From positions 1-35,193 of the forward strand of contig JAQGOG010000002.1 of assembly GCA_028293765.1 (NCBI GenBank): a DNA stretch of 35,193 nt. The letters run 5' to 3'. The DNA comes from Gammaproteobacteria bacterium (lineage in GTDB: Bacteria; Pseudomonadota; Gammaproteobacteria; Steroidobacterales; Steroidobacteraceae). Made by a program: the position numbers and the translations under genes. The notes under the pieces are model-generated. The model was given only the letters and a program-made list of their open reading frames with translations, made no database searches and was not told the DNA's origin. Within the stretch, counting starts at the first letter, position 1. Each line of letters opens with the position of its first letter. Positions 10,001-17,167 of the stretch are shown in pieces.

Positions 10001-10502
10001 CCCCACCCCAGCTCGCTTTCAGCATCACCGGGTAACCGATGCCACGCGCAAGCTGCGCGCACTCATCAATACCGGCAGGCAACGGTGGCGTTGCGGGCAT
10101 CGTCGGCACGCCGGCCGACGTGGCGAGGTTGCGCGCCGCCACTTTGTTACCGAGGGTTCGCATCGTCTCTGGTGTCGGGCCGATGAAGACGATTCCCGCG
10201 GCAGCGCAGGCCCGCGCGAATTCCGGATTTTCGGACAGGAACCCGTATCCCGGGTGGATGGCGTCCACGCGTGCTTCGCGAGCGATGCGCAGGATATCGT
10301 CGATGAAGAGGTAAGCCTCGACCGGCCCCTTGTCGCGGCCAACCAGGTAGGCCTCGTCGGACTTGGTCCGGTGCAACGAGAAGCGATCCTCCTGTGAATA
10401 GATCGCAACGGTGCGCAGGCCGAGCTCGGTGGCGGCCCGCATGACGCGAATGGCGATCTCGCCACGGTTGGCGACCAGAATGCTGCGTATCCGCTGCGGC
10501 AT
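7056..10502 (-). CDS. pyc: Pyruvate carboxylase, single-chain
   Basis: This 1148-aa enzyme carboxylates pyruvate to oxaloacetate with ATP and bicarbonate, an anaplerotic reaction in the cytoplasm. Domains run in the usual order. Biotin carboxylase comes first (start RIRSILVANRGEIAIRV, ATP-grasp glycine loop KASWGGGGRGMRV, then EVNPRIQVEHTVTE). The carboxyltransferase follows (about residues 540-820, with DTTMRDAHQSLLATRMRT and the metal-site HFHTHDT), then the PYC/OADA linker. A C-terminal biotinyl domain carries ESMKMET, biotinylated near Lys 1114. Length and order match alpha4-type enzymes, not the two-subunit PycA/PycB form. I placed the start at ATG 10502, next to the first conserved strand. 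ATG 10532 and an upstream open frame to 10568 are possible, with no strong ribosome site at either. Confidence 0.95.
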   Translation of the reverse strand: MPQRIRSILVANRGEIAIRVMRAATELGLRTVAIYSQEDRFSLHRTKSDEAYLVGRDKGPVEAYLFIDDILRIAREARVDAIHPGYGFLSENPEFARACAAAGIVFIGPTPETMRTLGNKVAARNLATSAGVPTMPATPPLPAGIDECAQLARGIGYPVMLKASWGGGGRGMRVVESDEQLAEVLPVARREAKAAFGNDEVYLEKLVRRARHIEVQILGDSHGELVHLFERDCTVQRRNQKVVERAPAVFLTDQQRAELCSAALAIGRASQYLNAGTVEFLQDAETGKFYFIEVNPRIQVEHTVTECATGIDIVKAQIRIAGGARIGTPESGVPAQRDIRISAHALQCRITTEDPENNFIPDYGKITAYRSPAGFGVRLDAGTAYTGAIITRSYDSLLVKVTAWAPTPEETIARMHRALWEFRVRGVVTNLRFLDQVITHPRFAIGEYTTRFIDDTPELFRWPRKQDRATRILTFVGETIVNGNTETRNRDRPAKFDRPRLPQVTLGDPPPGTKQKLDELGPERFAKWMLEQQRVLITDTTMRDAHQSLLATRMRTIDMTSIAPYYATLLPQLFSVECWGGATFDVAMRFLREDPWKRLASLRERLPNLLLQMLLRSANAVGYANYPDNVVRFFVARAAERGIDVFRIFDSLNWVENMRVSIDAVLEAGKLCEAAICYTGNLSDPHEKKYTLDYYLKLAGELKAAGTHVLGLKDMGGLCRPHAAFTLVKALKEEIGLPVHFHTHDTSGIAGASVLAAIDAGADAVDCAVDAMSGLTSQPNFGSIVEALRHGPRDSGIDPANVRLLSSYWEQVRKLYAAFESDIRAGGSEVYVHGMPGGQYTNLREQARSLGIDAARWPEVAQTYADVNSMFGDIVKVTPTSKVVGDMALMMVTSGLTKERVLDPQTDVAFPESVVQLFRGDLGQPYGGFPEALQRKVLKGEKPLTQRPGAELPPTDLAAERAKIQQKLPRPVTDDDLASYLMYPKVWTDYAADRSQYGDVAILPTPVFFYGMEQGQEITVDIERGKTLIVRHAATSELNEDGTRTVYFELNGEPRSIRVPDRSQVAKRPPQRKVEPGNPKHLGAPMPGTIATVTTAVGRKVARGDVLATLESMKMETAVRAEMDGEVAEVLAKPGLQVDAKDLLVVLA

Positions 10503-11088
10503 GACGGGTTTCACTCTAGGAAGTACGGACATTCGAAGGACCCATCCGACGGCAGAACAGGCGGTCAAGTCGGCACGGGGAAGTCGTTTTCATCATAGCC
10601 GGTGAAAGGAGAGTAGCCACTCATTACGGAGCCGGGGCCGAGGCGCCGTGCCAGTCGCGAGACCGCCCTGACGCTTCGGCTGCACCACCTTCCGCCAGGA
10701 GGGCGCCTCAAGCCTCGAGGCCCGACATATGTAATGTAGTTGAACGGCCGCGAACCTGCGGCACGAGAAATGCTACACGGTATGGTTGGTGGGGCAGGGC
10801 GCGAGAGCGGGGTTAGTGCTTTGAAAACGGGGGTTGCAGAGTCATGGGCTTCAGGACCGAAGGTATGTGGGGAGGCGAGCGCGATTCCGCAACGGGCCGC
10901 GAGGTAGCCGTCTACTGAAAAGCAAGTAACGTGCGAGACCGCCGCCTTTTGGCCCTCAACCTCCGCCGGACATCGATTCGTACGCCAGCCGCGCATTCCG
11001 CGGCCGGGCGCCGCAAGCTCGTGGGAGCCGGCTTTTTCCCGCTCGCGGCGCGCCCGAACGACGCGCCATTTCGGGGGGCCCGGTAGCA
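10503..11088. other. Intergenic region between divergent pyc and histidine kinase genes
   Basis: These 586 nt must hold the promoters of both divergent genes. The only AT-rich patch is around 10724-10745, with an 8-bp palindrome ACATATGT at 10725-10732. I could not assign convincing -35/-10 pairs. A 19-codon minus-strand reading frame (10565-10624) ends just before pyc but has no ribosome site. The remainder is GC-rich and shows no protein I recognise. Confidence 0.4.
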
Positions 11089-13020
11089 ATGGAGCGCAGC
11101 AGGCTGGACGAGCCGCAGGGAGCCGACGAGGAGAGCGAAGAGACCTCCATCCTGCGCCACTTCGGACAAATCGTGGCGGGGGTCAAGGACTACGCTGTTT
11201 TCACCCTGGACGTCGCCGGCCATATCACGAGCTGGAACGCCGGCGCTGAGAACATCAAAGGCTACAAAGCCGAAGAGATAATCGGCAAACACTTCTCCCG
11301 GTTCTACCTCCCCGAGGCGATTGCCCGCAACTGGCCCGAGCAGGAATTGAAGATCGCCGCCGGCCAGGGACGGATCGAGGAAGAAGGCTGGCGCCTTCGC
11401 AAGGACGGCACGCGCTTCTGGGCAGATGTGGTGATCACGGCGCTGCGCAATCCCGCCGGGCGGCTCACGGGGTTCCTCAAAATCACCCGCGATCTCACCG
11501 AGCGGCGCCGCCACGAAGAGACGCTGCGGGAGAGTGAACAACGATTTCGACTCCTCGTCGATAGCGTCAAGGAATACGCGATCTTCATGCTCGACACCGA
11601 AGGCCGGGTCGCGAGTTGGAATCTTGGCGCCGAGCGCATCATCGGCTACACGGCCGCCGAAATCATCGGCCGCCACTTTTCGTGTTTCTACCCCGCCGAA
11701 GCGGCGGAGCGCGGGGCCGCTCAGCAGGAGCTCGACGCGGCGATCGCCTACGGCAGCCTCGAAACCAACGGGCGGCAGGTCCGCAAAGACGGCAGTCGCT
11801 TCTGGGCAAACGTCGTCATCACGGCGGTTCACGATCTCGATGGAAAACTGCGCGGGTTCGCCAAGATCACACGGGATCTCACCGAGCGGAAGCAGTTCGA
11901 GGAACTCGAGGAATCGCGGCAGCGGACCCAGGAATTTCTCGCGATGTTGTCGCATGAATTGCGCAATCCGCTGGCGCCAATGCGGACGTCGGTGGATATC
12001 CTGCGCATGCGCGCGCTCACCGACCCGGTCGTGCTGCGGGCCCGGGACGTCATTGAACGCCAGGTGCTGCACCTGACGCGCCTGATTGACGATCTGCTGG
12101 ACGTAAGCCGCATCACCAGCGGCCGGATCCGGCTCTCGAACGAGGCGATGGAACTCGAGACGGTCATCGACCGCGCGGTGGAGGCGGCGCGTCCGCTGAT
12201 CGACACAAAGGGCCATTCGCTCGAAATCAAACCGCTCAAGTCACCTGCCTGGATCCGGGGCGATCCCACCCGCCTGACGCAGGTGTTCGTGAACCTTCTG
12301 AACAATGCCGCGAAGTACACGCCCGACCGCGGACACATCGAGATAGAAATCGCCGGTTCGGATGACGACGCGGAAATTCATATCCGTGACAATGGCGTGG
12401 GCATCGCCGCCGAGCTGCTGCCCCGGGTGTTTGATCTATTTACACAGGGGCATCGCCCGTTGGACCGCGCGGATGGCGGCCTCGGTATCGGCCTCGCACT
12501 CGTGCATAGAATCGTCAGTCTGCACGGCGGAACCGTAAAGGCGCTCAGCGCCGGGACCGGTCGCGGCAGTGAATTCGTCGTGACGCTCCCCATATTCTCC
12601 CAGGAGACTTCCATGAATGCGGTGCCTTGCGAACCGACCGGACAGCAGCCAAGGCGCCGCCGCCTCATGGTGATCGATGACAACAAAGACGCAGCCGAAA
12701 GCATGTCGATGCTGCTCGAGCTGTGGGGTCATGAAGTCGTTTGTGCCTACGACGGGCGCACCGCGCTGGAAGCGGCCGCGAAATATCATCCCGATGCCGT
12801 GTTTCTCGACATCGGATTGCCGGGTATGAGCGGGTATGAGATTGCCGAACGCCTGCGCGAATTGCCGGAGTCGGCGCGCGCCGTCCTGATCGCGATCACC
12901 GGGTATGGCCAGGACGACGACCGGCGCCGCTCACGCGATGCGGGCATCGATCATCATCTGGTCAAGCCCGTGGCGCCGGAGACCCTCCACAATCTGCTCG
13001 ATTCGCTCGAAGTGCACTGA
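11089..13020 (+). CDS. Hybrid sensor histidine kinase, PAS-PAS-HisKA-HATPase-REC
   Basis: This 643-aa cytoplasmic protein has no membrane segment. Two similar PAS domains (about residues 25-140 and 150-265) share the segments YAVFTLD/YAIFMLD, SWNAGAENIKGY/SWNLGAERIIGY and FAKITRDLTER, so they look like an internal duplication. HisKA follows, with the phospho-accepting His 289 in MLSHELRNPLAPM. The ATPase domain has N box FVNLLNNAAKYT, G1 DNGVGIA and G2 GGLGIGLALVHRIVSLHGG. A C-terminal receiver (about 522-640) has acidic pair IDDN, phospho-acceptor Asp 574 in FLDIGLPGMSG, and Lys in LVKP. It has no DNA-binding output, and no response-regulator gene is adjacent, so its target is unknown. PAS domains of this type often sense light, redox or small ligands, but no cofactor motif is obvious. 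Confidence 0.93.
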   Translation: MERSRLDEPQGADEESEETSILRHFGQIVAGVKDYAVFTLDVAGHITSWNAGAENIKGYKAEEIIGKHFSRFYLPEAIARNWPEQELKIAAGQGRIEEEGWRLRKDGTRFWADVVITALRNPAGRLTGFLKITRDLTERRRHEETLRESEQRFRLLVDSVKEYAIFMLDTEGRVASWNLGAERIIGYTAAEIIGRHFSCFYPAEAAERGAAQQELDAAIAYGSLETNGRQVRKDGSRFWANVVITAVHDLDGKLRGFAKITRDLTERKQFEELEESRQRTQEFLAMLSHELRNPLAPMRTSVDILRMRALTDPVVLRARDVIERQVLHLTRLIDDLLDVSRITSGRIRLSNEAMELETVIDRAVEAARPLIDTKGHSLEIKPLKSPAWIRGDPTRLTQVFVNLLNNAAKYTPDRGHIEIEIAGSDDDAEIHIRDNGVGIAAELLPRVFDLFTQGHRPLDRADGGLGIGLALVHRIVSLHGGTVKALSAGTGRGSEFVVTLPIFSQETSMNAVPCEPTGQQPRRRRLMVIDDNKDAAESMSMLLELWGHEVVCAYDGRTALEAAAKYHPDAVFLDIGLPGMSGYEIAERLRELPESARAVLIAITGYGQDDDRRRSRDAGIDHHLVKPVAPETLHNLLDSLEVH

Positions 13021-13040
13021 CCGGGCCGGCCTCTGTCAGG

Positions 13041-14000
13041 TCAATGGGCGCCTTCGCGAGCTCTAAAGGCGCTCGGGGGCTGCGCCTCCCAGCGAGACCA
13101 TACGCGGCGGAGGTGCTGCGCCGAGCGGAAGCCGGCTTTGGCCGCCACCCGCTCGAGATCGAGCCTGCTCTGAGTGACGAGCTCCTTTGCGAAGGCAAAA
13201 CGTATGAGTTGCACATAGTCCAGAGGCGAGCATCGCGCGTGCTCCGCGAAGAGTCGGGCCAAGTTGCGCGAGCTCGTGCACGCGACGCCAGAGAGGTCGC
13301 GCGAACTCCATGCGGCTGTCGGGTCACGCACAACGGCGTCCTGCACGCGATGTACGGCGGGGTGAAGGTGATTGCGGTGTGCAACCCACGGGGACAGGGC
13401 CGGGTCACTCCCAGAACGCCGTAGGTACACGACGAGCTCCCGCGCCACCTCCGCGGCGACTCGGGGCCCAAGCTGCTGCCCGATGACGTAGAGGCTGAGG
13501 TCCAGACCGGCGGTCACCCCCGCGCTGGTGAACACTGAGCCGTCTTCGACAAAAATACGATTGTCGAGCACTCGCGCCTGAGGCTCCACTCTGCGCAGCT
13601 CATCGATGTGAGCAAAATGCGTCGTACACTCGCGGCCGGCAAGCAGACCTGCCTTAGCGGCCACCACACTGCCGCCGCACACACACAGCAGTAGCCCGTT
13701 TCGCGTAACGCCCGATGCCAACCACTCGATCACCTGCCTGGTCTCGGGCCGCTCGAGCTTCATTGACTCGCCGGCAACACCGGTGAGCACCACCATCGCG
13801 CCGTCCGGCAATGTCGGGGGCAGCGGTTCCAGCGCACCGAGCTCCAGTCCGCCGGCGGCCTGTATGCTCCGCGTTGGCGCTACGAAGCGCAGCCGATAAC
13901 TGTCCGGCACCTTCTGGTTGGCATTTCGGAAGGCGTCGGAAGGACCTGCCAGGTCGAGCAGCACTACGTTCGGCAGTACTGCGAAAACAACATCTCTCAC
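13041..14000 (-). CDS. GlxA-family transcriptional regulator (DJ-1/PfpI domain plus AraC-type HTH)
   Basis: This 319-aa protein has two parts. Residues about 1-190 form a DJ-1/PfpI-like domain with the nucleophile-elbow-like CVCGGS (Cys 108) and the ECTTHFAH segment typical of GlxA regulators. Residues about 210-315 form an AraC-type double helix-turn-helix (LFAEHARCSPLDYVQLIRF, then AGFRSAQHLRRVWSRW). Such regulators control choline, carnitine, glycine-betaine or other amine metabolism, and sometimes a neighbouring hydrolase. The start codon is GTG at 14000, 7 nt after the stop of the isochorismatase-like gene, so the two are co-transcribed and probably linked in function. Confidence 0.88.
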   Translation of the reverse strand: MRDVVFAVLPNVVLLDLAGPSDAFRNANQKVPDSYRLRFVAPTRSIQAAGGLELGALEPLPPTLPDGAMVVLTGVAGESMKLERPETRQVIEWLASGVTRNGLLLCVCGGSVVAAKAGLLAGRECTTHFAHIDELRRVEPQARVLDNRIFVEDGSVFTSAGVTAGLDLSLYVIGQQLGPRVAAEVARELVVYLRRSGSDPALSPWVAHRNHLHPAVHRVQDAVVRDPTAAWSSRDLSGVACTSSRNLARLFAEHARCSPLDYVQLIRFAFAKELVTQSRLDLERVAAKAGFRSAQHLRRVWSRWEAQPPSAFRAREGAH

Positions 14001-14007
14001 GGCGGTC

Positions 14008-14568
14008 TCACGCGAGAGCGTCCGCAGTTGTCACGATGCGTGCGAATCGTCCGTCGAGCACGAGTTCGGTCCGTTCGCGGATTTCGGCGGCGGAGAATTC
14101 GCGCCCGGAACGCGCTTGCATCGGAAACGTGAGCGTTGCGTCGGCGACATAGCGCACCCCGAATCCGAGATCTGAAGCGTGCCGCGTCGTGGTTTCACAG
14201 CACTGTTCGGTGCGTATGCCAGTCACCAGGACCTCCTCCACGCCGCGGTGGCGCAACCAGGCCTCGAGTGTGATGCCGTCGGCGGTTTCTGCAAACATCG
14301 CGGAGTGAACGTGTTTGTGGAAAACGGCGTCGGCGCGAAGAGAGAGCTCCGGCATTGCCCGCACTAGCCCGGAGCTTCGGGAGAAGGCATCGGAGGCGTC
14401 GTCCGTAAGCTCCTGATGAAACACCTGGAGAATCGGAATGCCTCGCGTGCGCGCGAGGTCGATCAGTGACTGCACATTGGCGAGGAATGCGGGCAGCTCA
14501 TCGCCACGCCAGTACGGCCGTTTGCGAAAGGATTCCTGCACATCGATGACGATCAGCGCCTGCTTCAT
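14008..14568 (-). CDS. Isochorismatase-fold cysteine hydrolase
   Basis: This 186-aa protein has the family catalytic triad: Asp 9 (LIVIDVQESF), Lys 85 (FHKHVHSAMF) and Cys 123 (GIRTEQCCETTTRHA), preceded by the usual cis-peptide region LVTGIRTE. Members hydrolyse amides or enol ethers (nicotinamidase, isochorismatase, N-carbamoylsarcosine amidase, ureidoacrylate hydrolase); the sequence does not settle the substrate. A GGAG ribosome site lies 9 nt before ATG 14568. It is the first gene of a two-gene unit with the GlxA-type regulator, which may control it. Confidence 0.88.
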   Translation of the reverse strand: MKQALIVIDVQESFRKRPYWRGDELPAFLANVQSLIDLARTRGIPILQVFHQELTDDASDAFSRSSGLVRAMPELSLRADAVFHKHVHSAMFAETADGITLEAWLRHRGVEEVLVTGIRTEQCCETTTRHASDLGFGVRYVADATLTFPMQARSGREFSAAEIRERTELVLDGRFARIVTTADALA

Positions 14569-14892
14569 GGCCGGTGGCTCCAGTGATTATTCGGAAGCAT
14601 CATCCGGCACACGGCACCGCGTCGCCAGCACTGCGCGGGACAGTCGACGCTCAAAAACGGACAGCAAGTGGTGAGCCCCCAGCGCGTTCGGCGGGGCTAT
14701 AGTTTTACATAAGGGTGGCCGGGCCGTGAGGGGCCGTGGGCGATCGGCGATGGATTCCGGCATCGCACCGGAGTGACCGGCTCAAATCCGAGCGGACTAA
14801 ATGCCGCTGGGAGCTCGATCAAACCGGTGCGACCCGAGTGTTACGCTACCGCGCTACACGCGAATTCAATCGGAGCGCAACACCCACCTCAA
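14569..14892. other. Gap between isochorismatase-like gene and rcnB-like gene
   Basis: These 324 nt should contain the promoter of the hydrolase/regulator pair and the end of the rcnB-like transcript. A short AT-rich patch with CTATAGTTTTACATAA lies at 14698-14712. I found no coding frame with recognisable protein and no strong hairpin. Confidence 0.35.
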
Positions 14893-15426
14893 CTAGAAGG
14901 CGTGGTACACCGCGTCCAACACGATCCCTGTCGCGACCGCCGCGAGCACAGCGTTACTGTCGACTCGCACCCAGCGGTAGCCACGAGGCGGCGCGTAAAG
15001 ACCGCAATCACGATAGTCGTCTATTACGTATGCCCGGCCGTAGTACGCGACAGGAAGGCGGTCTCCACGTCGGAAGTCATATCGTCCGTAGGGCCGTTCG
15101 TAGTAAACAGCCGGGGGGCGGTCACCGCGCCAGAAATCAGCCCGTTCTTGGGGCCGCACGTAACGATCATCGAACCGCCCGTAGTGGTCGTCGTAGCGCT
15201 CACGCTCGATGCGGCGGTGGTCGTCGCGATAGAAGCGATCATCATTGTGATAGACCTCGCGCGGCGGGCCCCGATGATCGCCCTGACTCCAGCGACCCTC
15301 CCGCTGCCCGTCACGATGCTCGGACGCCCCATCGCGGCCGTGATCCCGATCGAAATGCGGATCCGCCATGGCTGCGGAGCCGCCCAGAACCGAAAGGATG
15401 GCCAGGATACCTGCAACGCGTTTCAT
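14893..15426 (-). CDS. RcnB-like small periplasmic protein
   Basis: This 177-aa protein starts MKRVAGILAILSVLGG with a signal peptide probably cut after SAAMA. The mature part is extremely rich in Asp, Arg, His and Tyr with little hydrophobic content. The C-terminus carries LYAPPRGYRWVRVDSNAVLA and a final hydrophobic stretch (AVATGIVLDAVYHAF). That PPxGYRWVR-xxx-AVLxAxATGxI block is the hallmark of the RcnB/DUF-type family, whose E. coli member affects nickel/cobalt export by RcnA. No rcnA-like gene is nearby, and a metal role is unproven here. ATG 15426 is chosen because it begins the signal peptide and has GGAG 6 nt upstream. Confidence 0.8.
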   Translation of the reverse strand: MKRVAGILAILSVLGGSAAMADPHFDRDHGRDGASEHRDGQREGRWSQGDHRGPPREVYHNDDRFYRDDHRRIERERYDDHYGRFDDRYVRPQERADFWRGDRPPAVYYERPYGRYDFRRGDRLPVAYYGRAYVIDDYRDCGLYAPPRGYRWVRVDSNAVLAAVATGIVLDAVYHAF

Positions 15427-15736
15427 GAGAGTCTCCGCTTCGCTGCGAACTGGTGTGTCCGCGGATACAGCATCGCGCAAGTCGCCTGACGCAGACCTGA
15501 ACGGCGGACTTCATGCGCCGTTCAGCGAGGCAGCGCGGCAATTCGAGCCCGAATCGGGCAACACACAACGATGCCGCCCAAAGAATAATTGAGCGCCTTC
15601 AGACTGCGATATTCTGCAAAGTGGAGACAGATACAACTCAGTGATGGGAAATTCTGCTTGGGGCGCTGCCGGGACGCATGAAATGTGCAATCCGCCCGCA
15701 TTCGGGAAGGCGCGCTGCCCGGTAAGGCGGGTTAGT
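15427..15736. other. Upstream region of the rcnB-like gene
   Basis: These 310 nt lie between the rcnB-like start and the stop of the unknown minus-strand gene. A modest AT-rich patch at 15585-15595 could hold a promoter for the rcnB-like gene. I see no gene, hairpin with T-run, or repeat. Confidence 0.3.
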
Positions 15737-16417
15737 TCACGGGGTGCCTCCCGCTGAAAGAATCGTTGCGTTGCGGGAATCGGCGGCGAGGAGTTGCAGG
15801 CCGTGCATGCGGGCGCGTTCGAGAGCAACACCTTCGCCCGATGCGGCGGCGAGCAGGAGCTCGCGCCAGACTTTTACGCGAGCGGGCCAACGAGGCTTCA
15901 GCCATTCCGGATGACGCTCCGCGAGCTCGTGAATCTGCGGTAGCGTGCAGGCACTGATGAGATTGGTGCACTGCACCGGCATGCCCAGAAGCAGGCGCGT
16001 GGCGGCGCTTTGCGTGCGTGCGAGATGCCACGCGTAGATAAAAACCTGCCGCGCGACGCTGGCCGCCCGCGGGACGGTAAAGAACGATGAGTAGGGGGCG
16101 GGCTCGACCTCGTTTATGTGTTGACCGTCCGCCCAGCGCCAGCGCTTCGAATCCGAAAAACCAGCATCGACGAGCAGATAGGGGCACGCCGCCGCGCGCT
16201 TGCGTGCGCTCGGATCGAGCGCACGCCAGAGCTCTCCGACCTGCCGCAACAGGAGATTCCCTTGCGCGGGATGCACCAGCGACTGCTCCGCCAGTAACTC
16301 CAGACACTGTCCGTTCAACTCCACCAGCGACTCGTACGCCTCGGAGCGCAGCCACGAGGCCGCCAGGCTCGCAAACTCCCCGTCCAACCCCGCTTCCATT
16401 TCGCGCTGCAACACCAT
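15737..16417 (-). CDS. Hypothetical protein divergent from the FlhC-like regulator
   Basis: I do not recognise this 226-aa protein. It looks soluble and mostly helical, with no signal peptide or membrane span. It is rich in Leu, Ala, Arg and Glu in the first 65 residues, has a Trp/Asp-rich middle (SKRWRWADG) and a second helical half with CTNLISACTLPQIHELAERH. I chose ATG 16417 because AAGGGGAG lies 8 nt upstream. An ATG at 16453 has no ribosome site, and the frame is open to 16579, which would overlap the divergent gene's leader. It shares an AT-rich divergent promoter region with the flhC-like gene, so the two may be co-regulated or functionally linked. Confidence 0.65.
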   Translation of the reverse strand: MVLQREMEAGLDGEFASLAASWLRSEAYESLVELNGQCLELLAEQSLVHPAQGNLLLRQVGELWRALDPSARKRAAACPYLLVDAGFSDSKRWRWADGQHINEVEPAPYSSFFTVPRAASVARQVFIYAWHLARTQSAATRLLLGMPVQCTNLISACTLPQIHELAERHPEWLKPRWPARVKVWRELLLAAASGEGVALERARMHGLQLLAADSRNATILSAGGTP

Positions 16418-16479
16418 GGCTCTGGCTCCCCTTCCCTTTACCCCGGGTGCCATCGTAGCGGAGTACGTTCGTACAGCGT

Positions 16480-16495
16480 CCCCCTTATTTGGGGG
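16480..16495. repeat. Short inverted repeat in divergent promoter region
   Basis: CCCCC-TTATTT-GGGGG is a perfect 5-bp dyad with a 6-nt AT centre in the gap between the unknown gene and the flhC-like gene. It could be an operator half of the larger dyad array downstream. Confidence 0.45.
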
Positions 16496-16521
16496 TTTTT
16501 CACCAAATTTAGCGCAGTTGT

Positions 16522-16545
16522 TTTTTGGGAATTTTTTCCCAAAAA
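16522..16545. promoter_or_regulatory. 10-bp perfect inverted repeat upstream of the FlhC-like gene (putative operator)
   Basis: TTTTTGGGAA-TTTT-TTCCCAAAAA has two perfectly complementary 10-nt arms around a 4-nt centre, in one of the most AT-rich patches of an otherwise GC-rich window. It ends about 32 bp before the chosen start of the flhC-like gene, where a repressor or autoregulator would block transcription. It could also form a weak RNA hairpin. Confidence 0.55.
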
Positions 16546-16577
16546 TGGACGCCACCCAACAACTCAGGAAGAACAGC

Positions 16578-17132
16578 ATGCGTATCTCGGATGATCGCTA
16601 CAGCCGCGAGCGGCTCTGCCTACAGCTCGCGTTGCGCTTTCTGGAGCATGAGGCGCGCACGCAGACGATTCGTGCCTGGACCGGTCTGAGCGACGACAGG
16701 ATCCGGAAGCTTTATCGCTCATACATAACTCGCGCGCGGCGCTACGTCCCGCGCCATCGAGGCAAGTCACCTCATCAGGTCGCTTACTTCACGCGTTCCC
16801 TCAGAGTGCAACAGGAGACCGCGTGGCTTGCGAGCCTGTTGTCACTGTTCGGGGCAGTCCCGGCGCAGCCGACCGCGGACGCCGCCAGTGCGTTGCCCAG
16901 CGTGGCGCGCGGTGAGCTGCTGTGTCACGCGTTCGAGGTCTATCGGGAGATGATCCCGTCCTCACAGATCTCGTTCGAGCACACCGTATTTCTCGCGACG
17001 GCGCTGTCCCGGGGCGAGCAGCTGAGACTCGGCGGCTGCTCCGAATGCGGGAGCCTCGTGGTAACGGAGCGTTTCCCCATCCGCGTCAAGCGCTGCCATC
17101 AGTGTGCGAGCCCGCCGCCACCCCGCTGCTAG
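16578..17132 (+). CDS. FlhC-like transcriptional regulator
   Basis: This 184-aa protein is close in length to FlhC (about 190 aa). It has the helical N-terminal half (LQLALRFLEHEARTQTIRAWTGLSDDRIRKLYR) and the C-terminal zinc site of that family: Cys 154, 157, 173 and 176 in CSEC and CHQC. FlhC with FlhD forms the master activator of flagellar genes in enterics. No flhD and no flagellar gene is in the window, and the upstream slot is a divergent unknown gene. This may therefore be a stand-alone paralogue with other targets. ATG 16578 has AGGAAGA 5 nt upstream; an ATG at 16545 overlaps the operator-like palindrome. The Pro-rich end (SPPPPRC) is slightly unusual. Confidence 0.8.
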   Translation: MRISDDRYSRERLCLQLALRFLEHEARTQTIRAWTGLSDDRIRKLYRSYITRARRYVPRHRGKSPHQVAYFTRSLRVQQETAWLASLLSLFGAVPAQPTADAASALPSVARGELLCHAFEVYREMIPSSQISFEHTVFLATALSRGEQLRLGGCSECGSLVVTERFPIRVKRCHQCASPPPPRC

Positions 17133-17167
17133 AATCTGCGGCAGCTTCCTTTGGTTAAGATGCCCTC

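Noticed and set aside
10565-10624. 19-codon minus-strand reading frame (MSGYSPFTGYDENDFPVPT) just upstream of pyc
   Set aside because: The composition looks protein-like, but there is no ribosome site, no attenuator hairpin and no conserved context that I can show from sequence alone.
10912-12216. 434-codon minus-strand frame overlapping the histidine kinase
   Set aside because: The kinase PAS, HisKA and ATPase motifs are on the plus strand. The repeated-looking antisense protein only mirrors the duplicated PAS domains.
14781-14800. T-loop-like GCTCAAATCC resembling part of a tRNA
   Set aside because: The flanks do not form a T-arm stem, and no acceptor or anticodon arm can be folded around it.
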